From Novosphingobium sp. KCTC 2891 (GTDB lineage: Bacteria; Pseudomonadota; Alphaproteobacteria; Sphingomonadales; Sphingomonadaceae), in NCBI RefSeq assembly GCF_025938155.1, contig NZ_JAPCZG010000006.1:1-64000 (forward strand): DNA of 64,000 nt, written 5' to 3'. Positions 35,562 through 43,538 of the stretch are shown here, in pieces. A program made the translations under genes and the position numbers. Position 1 is the stretch's first letter; each line of letters starts with the position of its first letter. The notes beneath the pieces were generated by a model. That model ran no database searches. It saw only the letters and a program-made list of their open reading frames with translations, and was not told the origin of the DNA.

Positions 35562-36893
35562 TCAATCGCGGCGATGCACCGGAAAGCCATCGATCATGGT
35601 CAGGCGGACGCGCGCCGCGTCCAGATCGGCCAGAACATCAGCCGGGCCACCCTCGCAAAGCACCAGGTCCGCCGGCTGGCCGGGCGAGAGGCTGCCGCGT
35701 GCAAAGAGGCGCAATGCAAGAAGCGCGGGCAAGCGCTCACCTTCCCCGAGCAGCGCGCCGGACGCGGTCCGCCGGTCGCGCGCGGTGCGCAGCGCCAGCC
35801 ACGGATCCACCGCGGCGTATGGTGCGTCCGAACCGCCCAGCAGCTCGATCCCGGCCCCGTGCAGCGAGGCGGCGCGGTAGAGATCGTCGCGGCGATCAGG
35901 CTCGACAGTGACGCGATAGCGATCGCCGCGGTCGTGGATGAAGGCCGGGTTGGTGGCCACGATCAATCCTGCGCGGGCAATTTCACCGATGAAAGCGGCG
36001 GGGATCATGCCGCCATGCTCGATCCGATCGCCGGCCCGCGCCCCGCCCGCCATGTCGAGCGCAGCGAGATAGAGCGCGAGTTCCGCCTCCGTCACGCAGT
36101 GCGCCGCGACCGGACGGTCCACCGCGCGTGCGCCGGCGATGCGTGCGGCGAGTGCATCGAGCGGCGGCAGATCGCGTTCGTCGATCAGCAGCTTGAGCGC
36201 GCCCAGCCGATATCCCGCGCCGGGTTCAAGCGCCTCGCTGCCCATGAGCGTCAGGCGTTGCGGCAGCGCCCCCGACAGCAGCGCCGCTTCGCTCGGCCCG
36301 TTGTGCGCGCCAGCATCCGTCAGCGCGGTCAGCCCGAAGGCCGCGAGTTCCGCACCCAGCCCGGCGAGATCGGGAAGCGCCTGCGGCAGCGCCTGCGCCA
36401 GCCAGTGATCCTCGCGCCAGAAGCGGCCTGTGGGCCTTCCGCCGGCATCGCGTTCGGCCCCTGCGGGCAAGGGGCGATCCCCCAGCAGTGCCATGGCGGC
36501 TGAATTGAGCACCCGCAGCGCGCCCGTGCGATCGGCAAGGCGCAAGGGGCGCGCGGGCAGCCAGCGGTCGAGCATCGCCGCGTCCGGCAGGCCGGCGGCG
36601 CGCTCGTCATAATCCACCCCCCTGACGCAGATCCCCGCCGGGGCTGCGGCAAGGCGGGCGCGGACGGTGCCTTCGTCCAGCGCCCCCGCCAGATCGACCG
36701 AGGCGCGCCGCGCCGCAAGCGCCAGGATATGGAGGTGGTGATCGTGCAGTCCGGGCAGCAGCAGCCCGCCGCGTCCGTCGATGACGTCGTCGCCAGCCTG
36801 GAATGTTGCTTCCGCCGCGATCGTTCCCCCAGCGATCCGCAGATCGACCGGCGGGGCGCCCCACGGGCAGACATTGCGCAAGAGCAGGCTCAC
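35562..36893 (-). CDS. Amidohydrolase family protein (YtcJ/Amidohydrolase_3-like)
   Basis: 443 residues from a GTG start whose GTGA overlaps the upstream CaiB stop. The metal motif is GLHDHHLH, with further ligands likely in AAHCVTEAEL and RIEHGG; LLGGSDAPYAA gives the conserved aspartate. Shorter than YtcJ proteins (about 530), but the barrel appears complete. The substrate is unknown; hydrolysis of an amide, imide or lactone-type bond is possible. Last gene of the GntR-crotonase-CaiB-amidohydrolase operon. A longer open frame upstream lies over the CaiB gene and is rejected. Confidence 0.85.
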   Translation of the reverse strand: MSLLLRNVCPWGAPPVDLRIAGGTIAAEATFQAGDDVIDGRGGLLLPGLHDHHLHILALAARRASVDLAGALDEGTVRARLAAAPAGICVRGVDYDERAAGLPDAAMLDRWLPARPLRLADRTGALRVLNSAAMALLGDRPLPAGAERDAGGRPTGRFWREDHWLAQALPQALPDLAGLGAELAAFGLTALTDAGAHNGPSEAALLSGALPQRLTLMGSEALEPGAGYRLGALKLLIDERDLPPLDALAARIAGARAVDRPVAAHCVTEAELALYLAALDMAGGARAGDRIEHGGMIPAAFIGEIARAGLIVATNPAFIHDRGDRYRVTVEPDRRDDLYRAASLHGAGIELLGGSDAPYAAVDPWLALRTARDRRTASGALLGEGERLPALLALRLFARGSLSPGQPADLVLCEGGPADVLADLDAARVRLTMIDGFPVHRRD

Positions 36894-37813
36894 ACGATGG
36901 CCCCCGCATAGGCGGCGGCGACGCGGGCCATCGCCATGTCGATCAGCCCGCCCTGCCCCGATAGCACCGCCAGCGCGGCTTCCAGCCCGGTGAGCGGGTC
37001 CGCCAGGGCATCGCCCATAAAACGGGGCGTCTCCCCGGTCCGGTCCAGCAGTCCGCCTGCCACCGCGCAATCATCGCCGAAGCCGACACGGACGGCCCCC
37101 GGCCCGGTGAAGCCGTGGGCGGTAATCGCAACCCAGCGCAGATGCGGGAAGCGGGCGGGTTCGAGCCCAAGTCGAGCGAGCGCGGCAGGGCGGCCACTGG
37201 TGACCAGCACATCGGCCTGGGCGACGAGATCGAGCAAGCGCGCGCGGTCCGCCGGAAGGCGCAGGTCCAGCGCGCGGTGCGCCTTGCCGGCATCGAGGCG
37301 GGCATGGAGCAAGGGCGATGACTGCGGCGTCGGATCCGGCCTGCCGATGCTGTCGATGCGCAACACCTCAGCCCCGGCACGCGCCAGCAGGCCTGCGCAC
37401 AGGGGACCGGCCCAGAGCGCGGACATGTCGATCACCTTGCGCGGCACGTCCTTGCCGCCAGTCCGCGCGAGCGGTTGCGCCGCCGCTTCTCCGGGAAGGG
37501 CGACCGGGATTTGAAGTTCGATGGCGCGAGCGTGAACGTCGGTCACGCCGCAGTGGGCTACGTGATGGACGATCGCATCCCAGTCCTCGCCCTCCCCTTG
37601 CGTCAACGCGGGAACAAGCTCCAGGTCGTCCGGACGGGCAAGATTGAGCGCAAGCCAGCCGTCGCGCGCGCGGAGCAGGCGGCAGGCGCGATTGGCGGAC
37701 GCGATCCCCGGCGCGCCAAGCCCCGTCGGGGCATCGCGCTCCAGCAGATCCATTACCGGCAGGCCGAAAGACGCGGCCCGGTCGCGCAGGAAAGCATGAA
37801 GACGCGCGATCAT
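36890..37813 (-). CDS. CaiB/BaiF family CoA-transferase, short form
   Basis: 307 residues, about 100 short of a typical family member. The family core is present late: VIDMSALWAGPLCAGLLARAGAEVLRID begins near residue 120, and HLRWVAITAHGFTG follows. The N-terminal 115 residues are not the usual first Rossmann half, and the protein ends near IDMAMARVAAAYAGAIV, before the standard C-terminal part. FMGDALADPLTG contains the candidate catalytic aspartate. It looks rearranged relative to Frc/CaiB, and activity is uncertain. ATGA overlap with the crotonase upstream and GTGA overlap downstream indicate tight coupling. Confidence 0.8.
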   Translation of the reverse strand: MIARLHAFLRDRAASFGLPVMDLLERDAPTGLGAPGIASANRACRLLRARDGWLALNLARPDDLELVPALTQGEGEDWDAIVHHVAHCGVTDVHARAIELQIPVALPGEAAAQPLARTGGKDVPRKVIDMSALWAGPLCAGLLARAGAEVLRIDSIGRPDPTPQSSPLLHARLDAGKAHRALDLRLPADRARLLDLVAQADVLVTSGRPAALARLGLEPARFPHLRWVAITAHGFTGPGAVRVGFGDDCAVAGGLLDRTGETPRFMGDALADPLTGLEAALAVLSGQGGLIDMAMARVAAAYAGAIV

Positions 37814-38793
37814 GGCTCTATCGCGTGGACGAGACCCCAGCGCAGCGCCTGTTCTGCGCCCACCTTGAAGCCGCCAAGCACCAGCCAGCACAGGCGATGC
37901 CGTCCGATCGCCCGCGCCAGCGTGACCGTGCCTCCGGCACCGGGGATAAGCCCCATCGCCAGTTCGGGCAGCCGCACAACGGTATCGGGAGCGGCGATCC
38001 GCCGCGCGGCAGCTGCCGGAACCTCGATCCCCGAACCGATGCACAGGCCATGGAGCCGCGCCGTGGCGCGCGGGCCGAGCCGGTGCAGCAGCCGCGCGCA
38101 CGACCGCCGGGTTCGGATCACGTGCGCTTGCGCCAGATCGTGCGCCGTGCCGAATTCAGCGAGATCGCCGCCGGTCGAAAAACACCGCCCCTCTCCCCGC
38201 AACTCGACCTGCGGGGCAGTCGGATCGTCGAGTACGTTGGCCAGGGCCTCCCACAGGGCATCACGCGTGGCGGCGGTCATCGCGTTGCGATTGCCGGGAG
38301 AGGCGAGCGTGAGCGTGACCGCATCATCCGTGCGTTCGTATCGGACCAGATCGCGGGGTGCGGTGGATTCTGCAGGGGTGCGGACTGCGGTCCCGGCCCG
38401 CCAGCGCGCGAATTCGCCGCCACCGAGCAGCGTGGAATACGCGAGCGATTCGACATCGAGCGCAGTATCGACATCGAGCGTCACGCCCAGCCGGAGCACT
38501 TGCGCGAGCACGCTGGTGGCAACCGGGGCATGGGCCGCGGCCGCGCCCACGACGGCGAGCTGAGCTTCGAGACGGGGCGCCGCCACCCACACCCACGGTG
38601 CCGGAGCATCAGGACAGGTGGTGACCATGGCATCGAAGTCAGAGGGATCAACCATCGGCAAACTGCCCTGCCGGTCCAGCGCAATACGCACGCCGCCCGG
38701 CGGCGGGCGCGGGTCGCTGCGGGCCAGATCGACAACGACGAGAGGCGATCCTTCCAGTGGCGAGAACGCCTCAAGCGCGAATGGCGCGGTCAT
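37810..38793 (-). CDS. Crotonase-family protein with permuted domain order
   Basis: 327 residues. The catalytic core begins near residue 150 and has both glutamates (GSGIEVPA, about E257; RLPELAMGLIPGAGGT, about E277). It ends abruptly after ALRWGLVHAIEP, where other crotonases continue with about 70 residues of trimer-forming helices. Those helices seem to be at the N-terminus instead: residues 74-131 (LEAQLAVVGAAAAHAP; TALDVESLAYSTLLGGGEFARW) align with the C-terminal VEARAMAIARELAQGP and TALSTERVFQRQ of the crotonase at 57259. So the protein is either circularly permuted or a fusion with a deletion. Second in the GntR operon, 7 nt after gntR. Confidence 0.85.
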   Translation of the reverse strand: MTAPFALEAFSPLEGSPLVVVDLARSDPRPPPGGVRIALDRQGSLPMVDPSDFDAMVTTCPDAPAPWVWVAAPRLEAQLAVVGAAAAHAPVATSVLAQVLRLGVTLDVDTALDVESLAYSTLLGGGEFARWRAGTAVRTPAESTAPRDLVRYERTDDAVTLTLASPGNRNAMTAATRDALWEALANVLDDPTAPQVELRGEGRCFSTGGDLAEFGTAHDLAQAHVIRTRRSCARLLHRLGPRATARLHGLCIGSGIEVPAAAARRIAAPDTVVRLPELAMGLIPGAGGTVTLARAIGRHRLCWLVLGGFKVGAEQALRWGLVHAIEP

Positions 38794-38800
38794 GCCGCTT

Positions 38801-39592
38801 TCAGCTGCCGATCGAATCCACGATGCGGACGCCCTCGCCGTCGGCGGTCCAGGTGGCGTTGGCGTTGCGCAGGTGGAGCCGCCAGTGCGCCACCGCTTCC
38901 TCGACTGCGCTGGCCGCGATCAGTTCGACCAGCTTCTGGTAAGAGCGCAGGCCTGCGCGGTGGCTCTTCTGCCGTCCTTCGCTGGTGCGCGGATGGCGGA
39001 TCTGGAAATCGCGCTGGTGCTTGCCCGCCAGATTGTTGAGCATCCGGCTGAGAAAGGTGAGCGTCTTCAGGCTGGTCGCGGCGACCAGCGCCTGGTGGAA
39101 TACCTCGACCTTTTCGATGAAGGCGTCGTGCTCGCCCCGCGCCAGCAATTGCTCCATCGCGTCGAGCAGCGCGCGCAGGCCGGCCAGGGCGGCCTTGTCC
39201 GGGTCGGTCGCCAGCCAGCGCACCACCGCCGGTTCGATCGCCAGCCGCGCCTGGTAGAGATCGGAGATGGTCGTGCCCTGCGCTTCGAGCACGTAGCCGG
39301 CATAGCGCGATACCAGTTCGACCGAGGGCTTGTGCACCTTGGCCCCGGTTCGCGAGCCGCGCACGACGCTGATGAGCCCTTCGGCCTCCAGAATGCGGAA
39401 TGCTTCACGCAGGGTCGGGCGGGAAATGCCGAGGCTGTCCATCAGCTGTCGTTCGGGCGGGAGCGCGTCGCCCTCGTTCAGCTCGCCGCGAACGATCTGC
39501 GCGCGGATCTTGTCGGCAACGATCTCGCTGGTCTTCGGCACGTGAATGCGGCCTGAGCCGACAATGTCGTCCGAACCGACCAGCAACATCAC
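38801..39592 (-). CDS. GntR-family regulator, FadR/FCD subfamily
   Basis: 263 residues. The winged helix is at about 20-85 (LPPERQLMDSLGISRPTLREAFRILEAEGLISV, a textbook FadR-type segment), and the FCD ligand domain at about 105-240 (ARLAIEPAVVRWLA; FHQALVAATSLKTL). It heads the crotonase-CaiB-amidohydrolase operon and diverges from the SMP-30 gene across site 8. FCD regulators usually sense an acyl-CoA or organic acid. It is a plausible local regulator for sites 6 and 8. Two ATG codons (39592, 39589) are possible starts. Confidence 0.9.
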   Translation of the reverse strand: MMLLVGSDDIVGSGRIHVPKTSEIVADKIRAQIVRGELNEGDALPPERQLMDSLGISRPTLREAFRILEAEGLISVVRGSRTGAKVHKPSVELVSRYAGYVLEAQGTTISDLYQARLAIEPAVVRWLATDPDKAALAGLRALLDAMEQLLARGEHDAFIEKVEVFHQALVAATSLKTLTFLSRMLNNLAGKHQRDFQIRHPRTSEGRQKSHRAGLRSYQKLVELIAASAVEEAVAHWRLHLRNANATWTADGEGVRIVDSIGS

Positions 39593-39630
39593 GCTATCCC
39601 CTTGACCCAGACCAACTTCATCGCAACATA

Positions 39631-39645
39631 GTGAACTTAGTTAAA
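39631..39645 (+). promoter_or_regulatory. Operator-like motif, site 8 (gntR / SMP-30 divergent promoter)
   Basis: GTGAACTTAGTTAAA within AACATAGTGAACTTAGTTAAATATC. AAC-TTA-GTT keeps the inner arms of the motif; the outer arms are weak. It shares AACATAG and spacing with site 6. It lies between gntR (39592) and SMP-30 (39777). Confidence 0.5.
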
Positions 39646-39776
39646 TATCAAAGTGGAAAATCCGTGCCGTGCCATCGTGATGCGGCAAAGGACTGCGGGA
39701 TGTCAATTGTCGCACCGCGAAAGGGGGCGGGCGGGGTTCTGCCGGCGCCTGATCCCGGGACGCGAAAGGAACAGCA

Positions 39777-40634
39777 ATGGAAATCGTGGCGAACGGCCTG
39801 GCCTTTCCCGAAGGCCCGGTGATCATGTCGGACGGGTCGGTGATCGTGGTCGAACTCGCGGCGGGCCGTATCACACGCTGCTGGAACGGGCGCAGCGAAT
39901 GTATTGCGGAGGTTGGCGGCGGTCCGAACGGCGCCGCCATCGGGCCGGACGGGGCCTTGTGGATCTGCAACAGCGGCGGCATCGATCTCGCCCGGATGCA
40001 GAACGCGCGCGGGCCGGGTTGCGAGGGGCGGATCGAACGGCTGGACCTTGCCACCGGGCGGGTCGAGCGAGTCTATGACACCTGCGAGGGCATCCCGCTC
40101 GAAGCGCCCAACGACCTGGTGTTCGACGCCGACGGGCGCCTGTGGTTCACCGACCTTGGCAAGACCCACGACGGCATCCGCACGGCCAGCGGCCTGTTCT
40201 CCTGCCTTGCCGACGGCAACGAGATCGAGGCCGTGAACCGCCACGCCGTCAGCTACAACGGCGTGGGCCTGTCGCCCGACGGCAGCGCGGTCTATGTCGC
40301 CGACACGCATCAGGCGCGCCTGTGGCGCTACGACCGCAAGCCGGGGCCGCAGCGCCCGGTTTGGATAGCGACGGCGCCCGGGCCGAGCGGCTTCGACAGT
40401 CTGGCGGTGACGGCAGCCGGCAACATCTGCGTGGCAACGCTGCACACCGGCGGGATCACCACGGTGACCCCGTCCGGCGAAACCCGGCATCGCCCCTTCG
40501 ACGATCCCTATGTGACCAACATCGCCTTCGGCGGGGCGGACATGCAGGATGCCTGGATCACCTTGTCGTCGCGCGGCCTGTTGGCCAAAGTGCGCTGGGA
40601 CGAGCCGGGGCTGAAGCTGCACTTCAACGCCTGA
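39777..40634 (+). CDS. SMP-30/gluconolactonase family lactonase
   Basis: A 285-residue six-bladed beta-propeller. NGLAFPEGPV carries the metal-binding glutamate, LEAPNDLVFDADGRLWFTD the asparagine/aspartate pair and SYNGVGLSPDGSAVYVAD another metal ligand. The family hydrolyses lactones with a divalent cation. In this context it could open a lactone to a 4- or 5-hydroxy acid; see the kinase/ACAD operon at 48662-52336. AAAGGAACAGCA precedes ATG. A single gene divergent from gntR. Confidence 0.9.
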   Translation: MEIVANGLAFPEGPVIMSDGSVIVVELAAGRITRCWNGRSECIAEVGGGPNGAAIGPDGALWICNSGGIDLARMQNARGPGCEGRIERLDLATGRVERVYDTCEGIPLEAPNDLVFDADGRLWFTDLGKTHDGIRTASGLFSCLADGNEIEAVNRHAVSYNGVGLSPDGSAVYVADTHQARLWRYDRKPGPQRPVWIATAPGPSGFDSLAVTAAGNICVATLHTGGITTVTPSGETRHRPFDDPYVTNIAFGGADMQDAWITLSSRGLLAKVRWDEPGLKLHFNA

Positions 40635-40665
40635 CCGCCTTGGCAGCGGTGCCGGCGGATCAGGC
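40629..40665. terminator. Hairpin between convergent genes, containing both stops
   Basis: GCCTGA (40629-40634)/TCAGGC (40660-40665) pair across a GC-rich interior that includes CCGCC/GGCGG. Each outer arm contains the stop codon of one convergent gene, as at 12870-12892. No T-run; strength uncertain. Confidence 0.45.
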
Positions 40666-42156
40666 CGCCAACATCGCCTTTACTTCTCGCCGCAGCAGCT
40701 TGCCCATTTCATTGTAGGGCAGCGCGGCGACGAACAGCACGCGCTCGGGCACCCGGCTCGATCGCAGGCGCGCCCGGATCAGATCCTTCAGTTCGTCCTC
40801 TGCCGGCTGGTCGAAGCCGCCGCGCACCACCACCGCAAGGCCGACCGCTTCGCCCCACTCCGGATCGGGGATGGCGACGGCGGCGGCATCGGCGATGGCC
40901 GGATGGGTGAGCAGCACGTCCTCTATCTCTCCGGGCGAGATGTTCTCGCCGCCGCGCACGATCACGTCGTCTGCGCGGCCCGACAGGAACAAATAACCGT
41001 CCGCGTCGAGATAGCCGGCGTCGCGCGTCGGGAACCACCCATCCGCGTCGAGCGCGCTGCGTTCGCGGTACTGGCCCGAAACCTGGTCGCCGCGCACGTA
41101 GATCTCGCCTGGCTCCCCGGCTGGCAGGACGCGCCCGTCCTCGTCGCGGATCTCAAGTTCGATGGTGGGCAGCGGGATGCCGACCGAGGCAAGGCGCGCG
41201 CGCACGGCCGGATCGCCCGAGCGGTGCGCCGCGCGATGCTCCTGTGGCCCGAGCAGCGCGATGGTCGAACTGGTTTCGGTGAGACCATAGGCGTTGGTGA
41301 AGCCGGTTTCGGGAAACAGATCGAGCGCATGGCTGATCAGTTCGAGCGGCATCTTGCCCCCGCCGTAGGCGATCGACCTGAGCGAGGCGATGTCGGCGCG
41401 AACGCCCTTGTCGAGCGCGTGGATGATGCGGCCGAGCATGGTGGGCACGACGAAGGCGTTGGTGACGCGCTCGGCCTCGACCAGCTTGAGCCAGGCATCG
41501 GGCGCGAAGGCCGGCAGCATGACGATCCGGCGCTGCGCGTAGATCGACGAGGCGACCGCCGCGATGCCCGCGATGTGATAGGGCGGAACCGAGACGAGCG
41601 CGGATTCCGCCTCGTCCGCACCGCCGAACTCGACCGTGCCGAGGATGTACGAGACAAGGTTCGAGTGGCGCAGGATCGCGGCCTTGGGCGCGGCGGTAGT
41701 GCCGCTGGTGAACAGCTGCACAGCGACCCCCTCGCCCGGATCGTAGACCGCGTCAGTCGGCGCGCAGGCCTCCTGCACGGCGAGCGTGAATGCCGCCCGC
41801 GCATAGACGACATGGCCCTGATCCGCCGCGATACGGGCGAGGCGATCGGCATCACCGATCACCAGCGCAGGCGCGACCCGGCCGAGCAGCGCGGCAAGGT
41901 CGGCATCGGCCAAGCGGTAGTTGAGCGGGCAATAGGGCACGCCGGACAGCGCCGCGCCGAACAGCGCGATCACGCTCGCCTCGCTCGATTCATCGAGCAG
42001 GGCGACGAATTCGGCGCCGCTGTCGCGGATCAGTTCGCACGCGCCGCGTGCGGCGGCGAGAAGTTCGCCGTAAGTCCAACGCTTGCCGTCGCACACCAGC
42101 GCGACGCGATCGGCGGCAGCTTCGGCCGCCATTTCCAGAAGCAGGGCAATGTTCAT
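40660..42156 (-). CDS. Acyl-CoA ligase / AMP-forming synthetase
   Basis: 498 residues of the ANL superfamily. The P-loop reads FTSGTTAAPKAAIL (Ala where Gly is usual), the A5 motif is NAYGLTETSS, the A8 hinge TRDAGYLDADGYLFLSGRADDVIVRGGENISPGEIED, and the catalytic lysine is in NEMGKLLRRE. It activates an unknown carboxylate. Last gene of the operon starting at 44738 (ACAD-ACAD-small protein-ligase), 17 nt after the small protein. The start MNIALLLEMA is chosen because the open frame upstream overlaps the previous gene. Confidence 0.92.
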   Translation of the reverse strand: MNIALLLEMAAEAAADRVALVCDGKRWTYGELLAAARGACELIRDSGAEFVALLDESSEASVIALFGAALSGVPYCPLNYRLADADLAALLGRVAPALVIGDADRLARIAADQGHVVYARAAFTLAVQEACAPTDAVYDPGEGVAVQLFTSGTTAAPKAAILRHSNLVSYILGTVEFGGADEAESALVSVPPYHIAGIAAVASSIYAQRRIVMLPAFAPDAWLKLVEAERVTNAFVVPTMLGRIIHALDKGVRADIASLRSIAYGGGKMPLELISHALDLFPETGFTNAYGLTETSSTIALLGPQEHRAAHRSGDPAVRARLASVGIPLPTIELEIRDEDGRVLPAGEPGEIYVRGDQVSGQYRERSALDADGWFPTRDAGYLDADGYLFLSGRADDVIVRGGENISPGEIEDVLLTHPAIADAAAVAIPDPEWGEAVGLAVVVRGGFDQPAEDELKDLIRARLRSSRVPERVLFVAALPYNEMGKLLRREVKAMLAA

Positions 42157-42173
42157 GGGTCTGGGCCGGCCGA

Positions 42174-42461
42174 TCAGTCCGAAGCGGGAAGCGGCTTGGC
42201 TTCCTTGAGCACGAGCGAGACGCCGCCGAGCGCGAGCGCGCCCTGCCCCGGCTTGACGCAAAGCAGTTCGACGGTGCCGGCGGCATCGACGTAGCGTTTG
42301 CCCATGACGGTGCCTCCAGCATGAGCCGGATCGAGCGGAACAGCCTCCGCAACCGTCTCTGCCAACGGCGCGCCGCCGCAGGTGAGCGTGCCGCCCCCGG
42401 CCCGGATCACCACGAATTCGCCATCACAGGCCGCGCTCTTCAAACGTGCACCAGGTTTCAT
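42174..42461 (-). CDS. Small conserved protein of unknown function (ligase-associated)
   Basis: 95 residues starting MKPGARLKSAACDGEFVVIR after GGAGAGGAG. It contains a CGGAPL turn, GGTVMGKRYVDAAGTVELLCVKPG, and a C-terminal LVLKEAKPLP. It is glycine- and valine-rich and probably a small beta barrel. It has no signal peptide. Similar small proteins occur next to acyl-CoA ligases in actinobacteria and sphingomonads; I know of no assigned function. It sits between the ACAD pair and the ligase, so a role in handling the acyl-CoA or the ligase is possible. Confidence 0.78.
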   Translation of the reverse strand: MKPGARLKSAACDGEFVVIRAGGGTLTCGGAPLAETVAEAVPLDPAHAGGTVMGKRYVDAAGTVELLCVKPGQGALALGGVSLVLKEAKPLPASD

Positions 42462-42526
42462 AGCTTTGCTTCTCCTCTCCCGCATCGCGTCGCGGGGCAA
42501 TCGCTGTCCGCCGATCTGCGGCCCCG

Positions 42527-43534
42527 CTACCATCCCGCCAGTTCGGCCGCACGGGCGCGATGGAGGGGCGGGCTGCCAAGCCACGCCCCATCGTGGAGCG
42601 CGCGTCGGAACCAGTAGTTCAGGCCATATTCCCACGTATAGCCGATGCCCCCGTGCGCGGCGACTGCAGCGCGCGCGGAACGGGTGTAGACATCGCACAA
42701 GTGCGCCTTGGCAACCGCGGCGGCATGGCTGGCATCGGGCAAGCCGGCATCCCACGCATAGGCCGCGTACCACAACAGCGCCCGCGCCGGCTCGACGTCC
42801 AGCGTCATGTGGGCCAACTGGTGCTTCAGCCCCTGAAAGCGGCCGATCGGCTGGCCGAACTGTTCGCGAGTCTTTGCGTAATCGACCGAGAGATCGGTGC
42901 AATGCTGCGCACCGCCCAGTGCGTCGGCGGCAATAAGCACCAGCGCGGCATCGCGCAGACGCTGCACCATCGGATCGCCGGCGGCAAACAGCGGATGCGC
43001 ACCGGCGGTGCGGAATTGCACGCGCGAGACCGGGCGGCTGCGATCAGTCGAACGCTGCGGCTCGATGCCGACACCCTCGCCCGCCTCGACAAGGCGCAAT
43101 CCGCCAGCGTCGTCGTCCGTCAGAAAGAGGTCGGCAGCGCGCGCGCAGGGGACAAGATCATGGTCCAGCGCGAGCGCCACGATGCGCTCGCCCGCGGCAA
43201 TCGCAGGAAGCAAGGCGCGCGTCTGGGCATTGCCGCTGGCGGACACGGCAATCGCGGCAAGGATCTGCCCGATCAGCGGCCCCGGCGCGGCGGCCTCGCC
43301 CGCGATTTCGCAAACCAGCGCGGCTTCGAGCAGGCCCAGCCCGGCGCCGCCATCGGCTTCCGGCAAAGCCAGCCCCCCCACGCCCAGCGCCATCAGCGCG
43401 GCCCAGCAGGCCGGATCGAAATCGGCATCGGACTCCGCCAGCGCGTGAAGCTGCTCCATGCCCCAGCATTCGCGGAGCGTTCCGCGCACGGCGTCCTGGA
43501 TGGCAATCTGTTCGGAGGTCAGGTGAAACCGCAT
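42527..43534 (-). CDS. Acyl-CoA dehydrogenase, small (beta-like) partner
   Basis: 335 residues. MRFHLTSEQIAIQDAVRGTLRE opens an ACAD N-terminal domain, the middle is shortened and degenerate, and the C-terminal domain is intact (AKTREQFGQPIGRFQGLKHQLAHM; AHGGIGYTWEYGLNYWF). It starts 4 nt after the full-size ACAD, its likely partner. Middle-domain loss suggests it does not act alone. It precedes the small protein and ligase. Confidence 0.88.
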   Translation of the reverse strand: MRFHLTSEQIAIQDAVRGTLRECWGMEQLHALAESDADFDPACWAALMALGVGGLALPEADGGAGLGLLEAALVCEIAGEAAAPGPLIGQILAAIAVSASGNAQTRALLPAIAAGERIVALALDHDLVPCARAADLFLTDDDAGGLRLVEAGEGVGIEPQRSTDRSRPVSRVQFRTAGAHPLFAAGDPMVQRLRDAALVLIAADALGGAQHCTDLSVDYAKTREQFGQPIGRFQGLKHQLAHMTLDVEPARALLWYAAYAWDAGLPDASHAAAVAKAHLCDVYTRSARAAVAAHGGIGYTWEYGLNYWFRRALHDGAWLGSPPLHRARAAELAGW

Positions 43535-43538
43535 CGGC

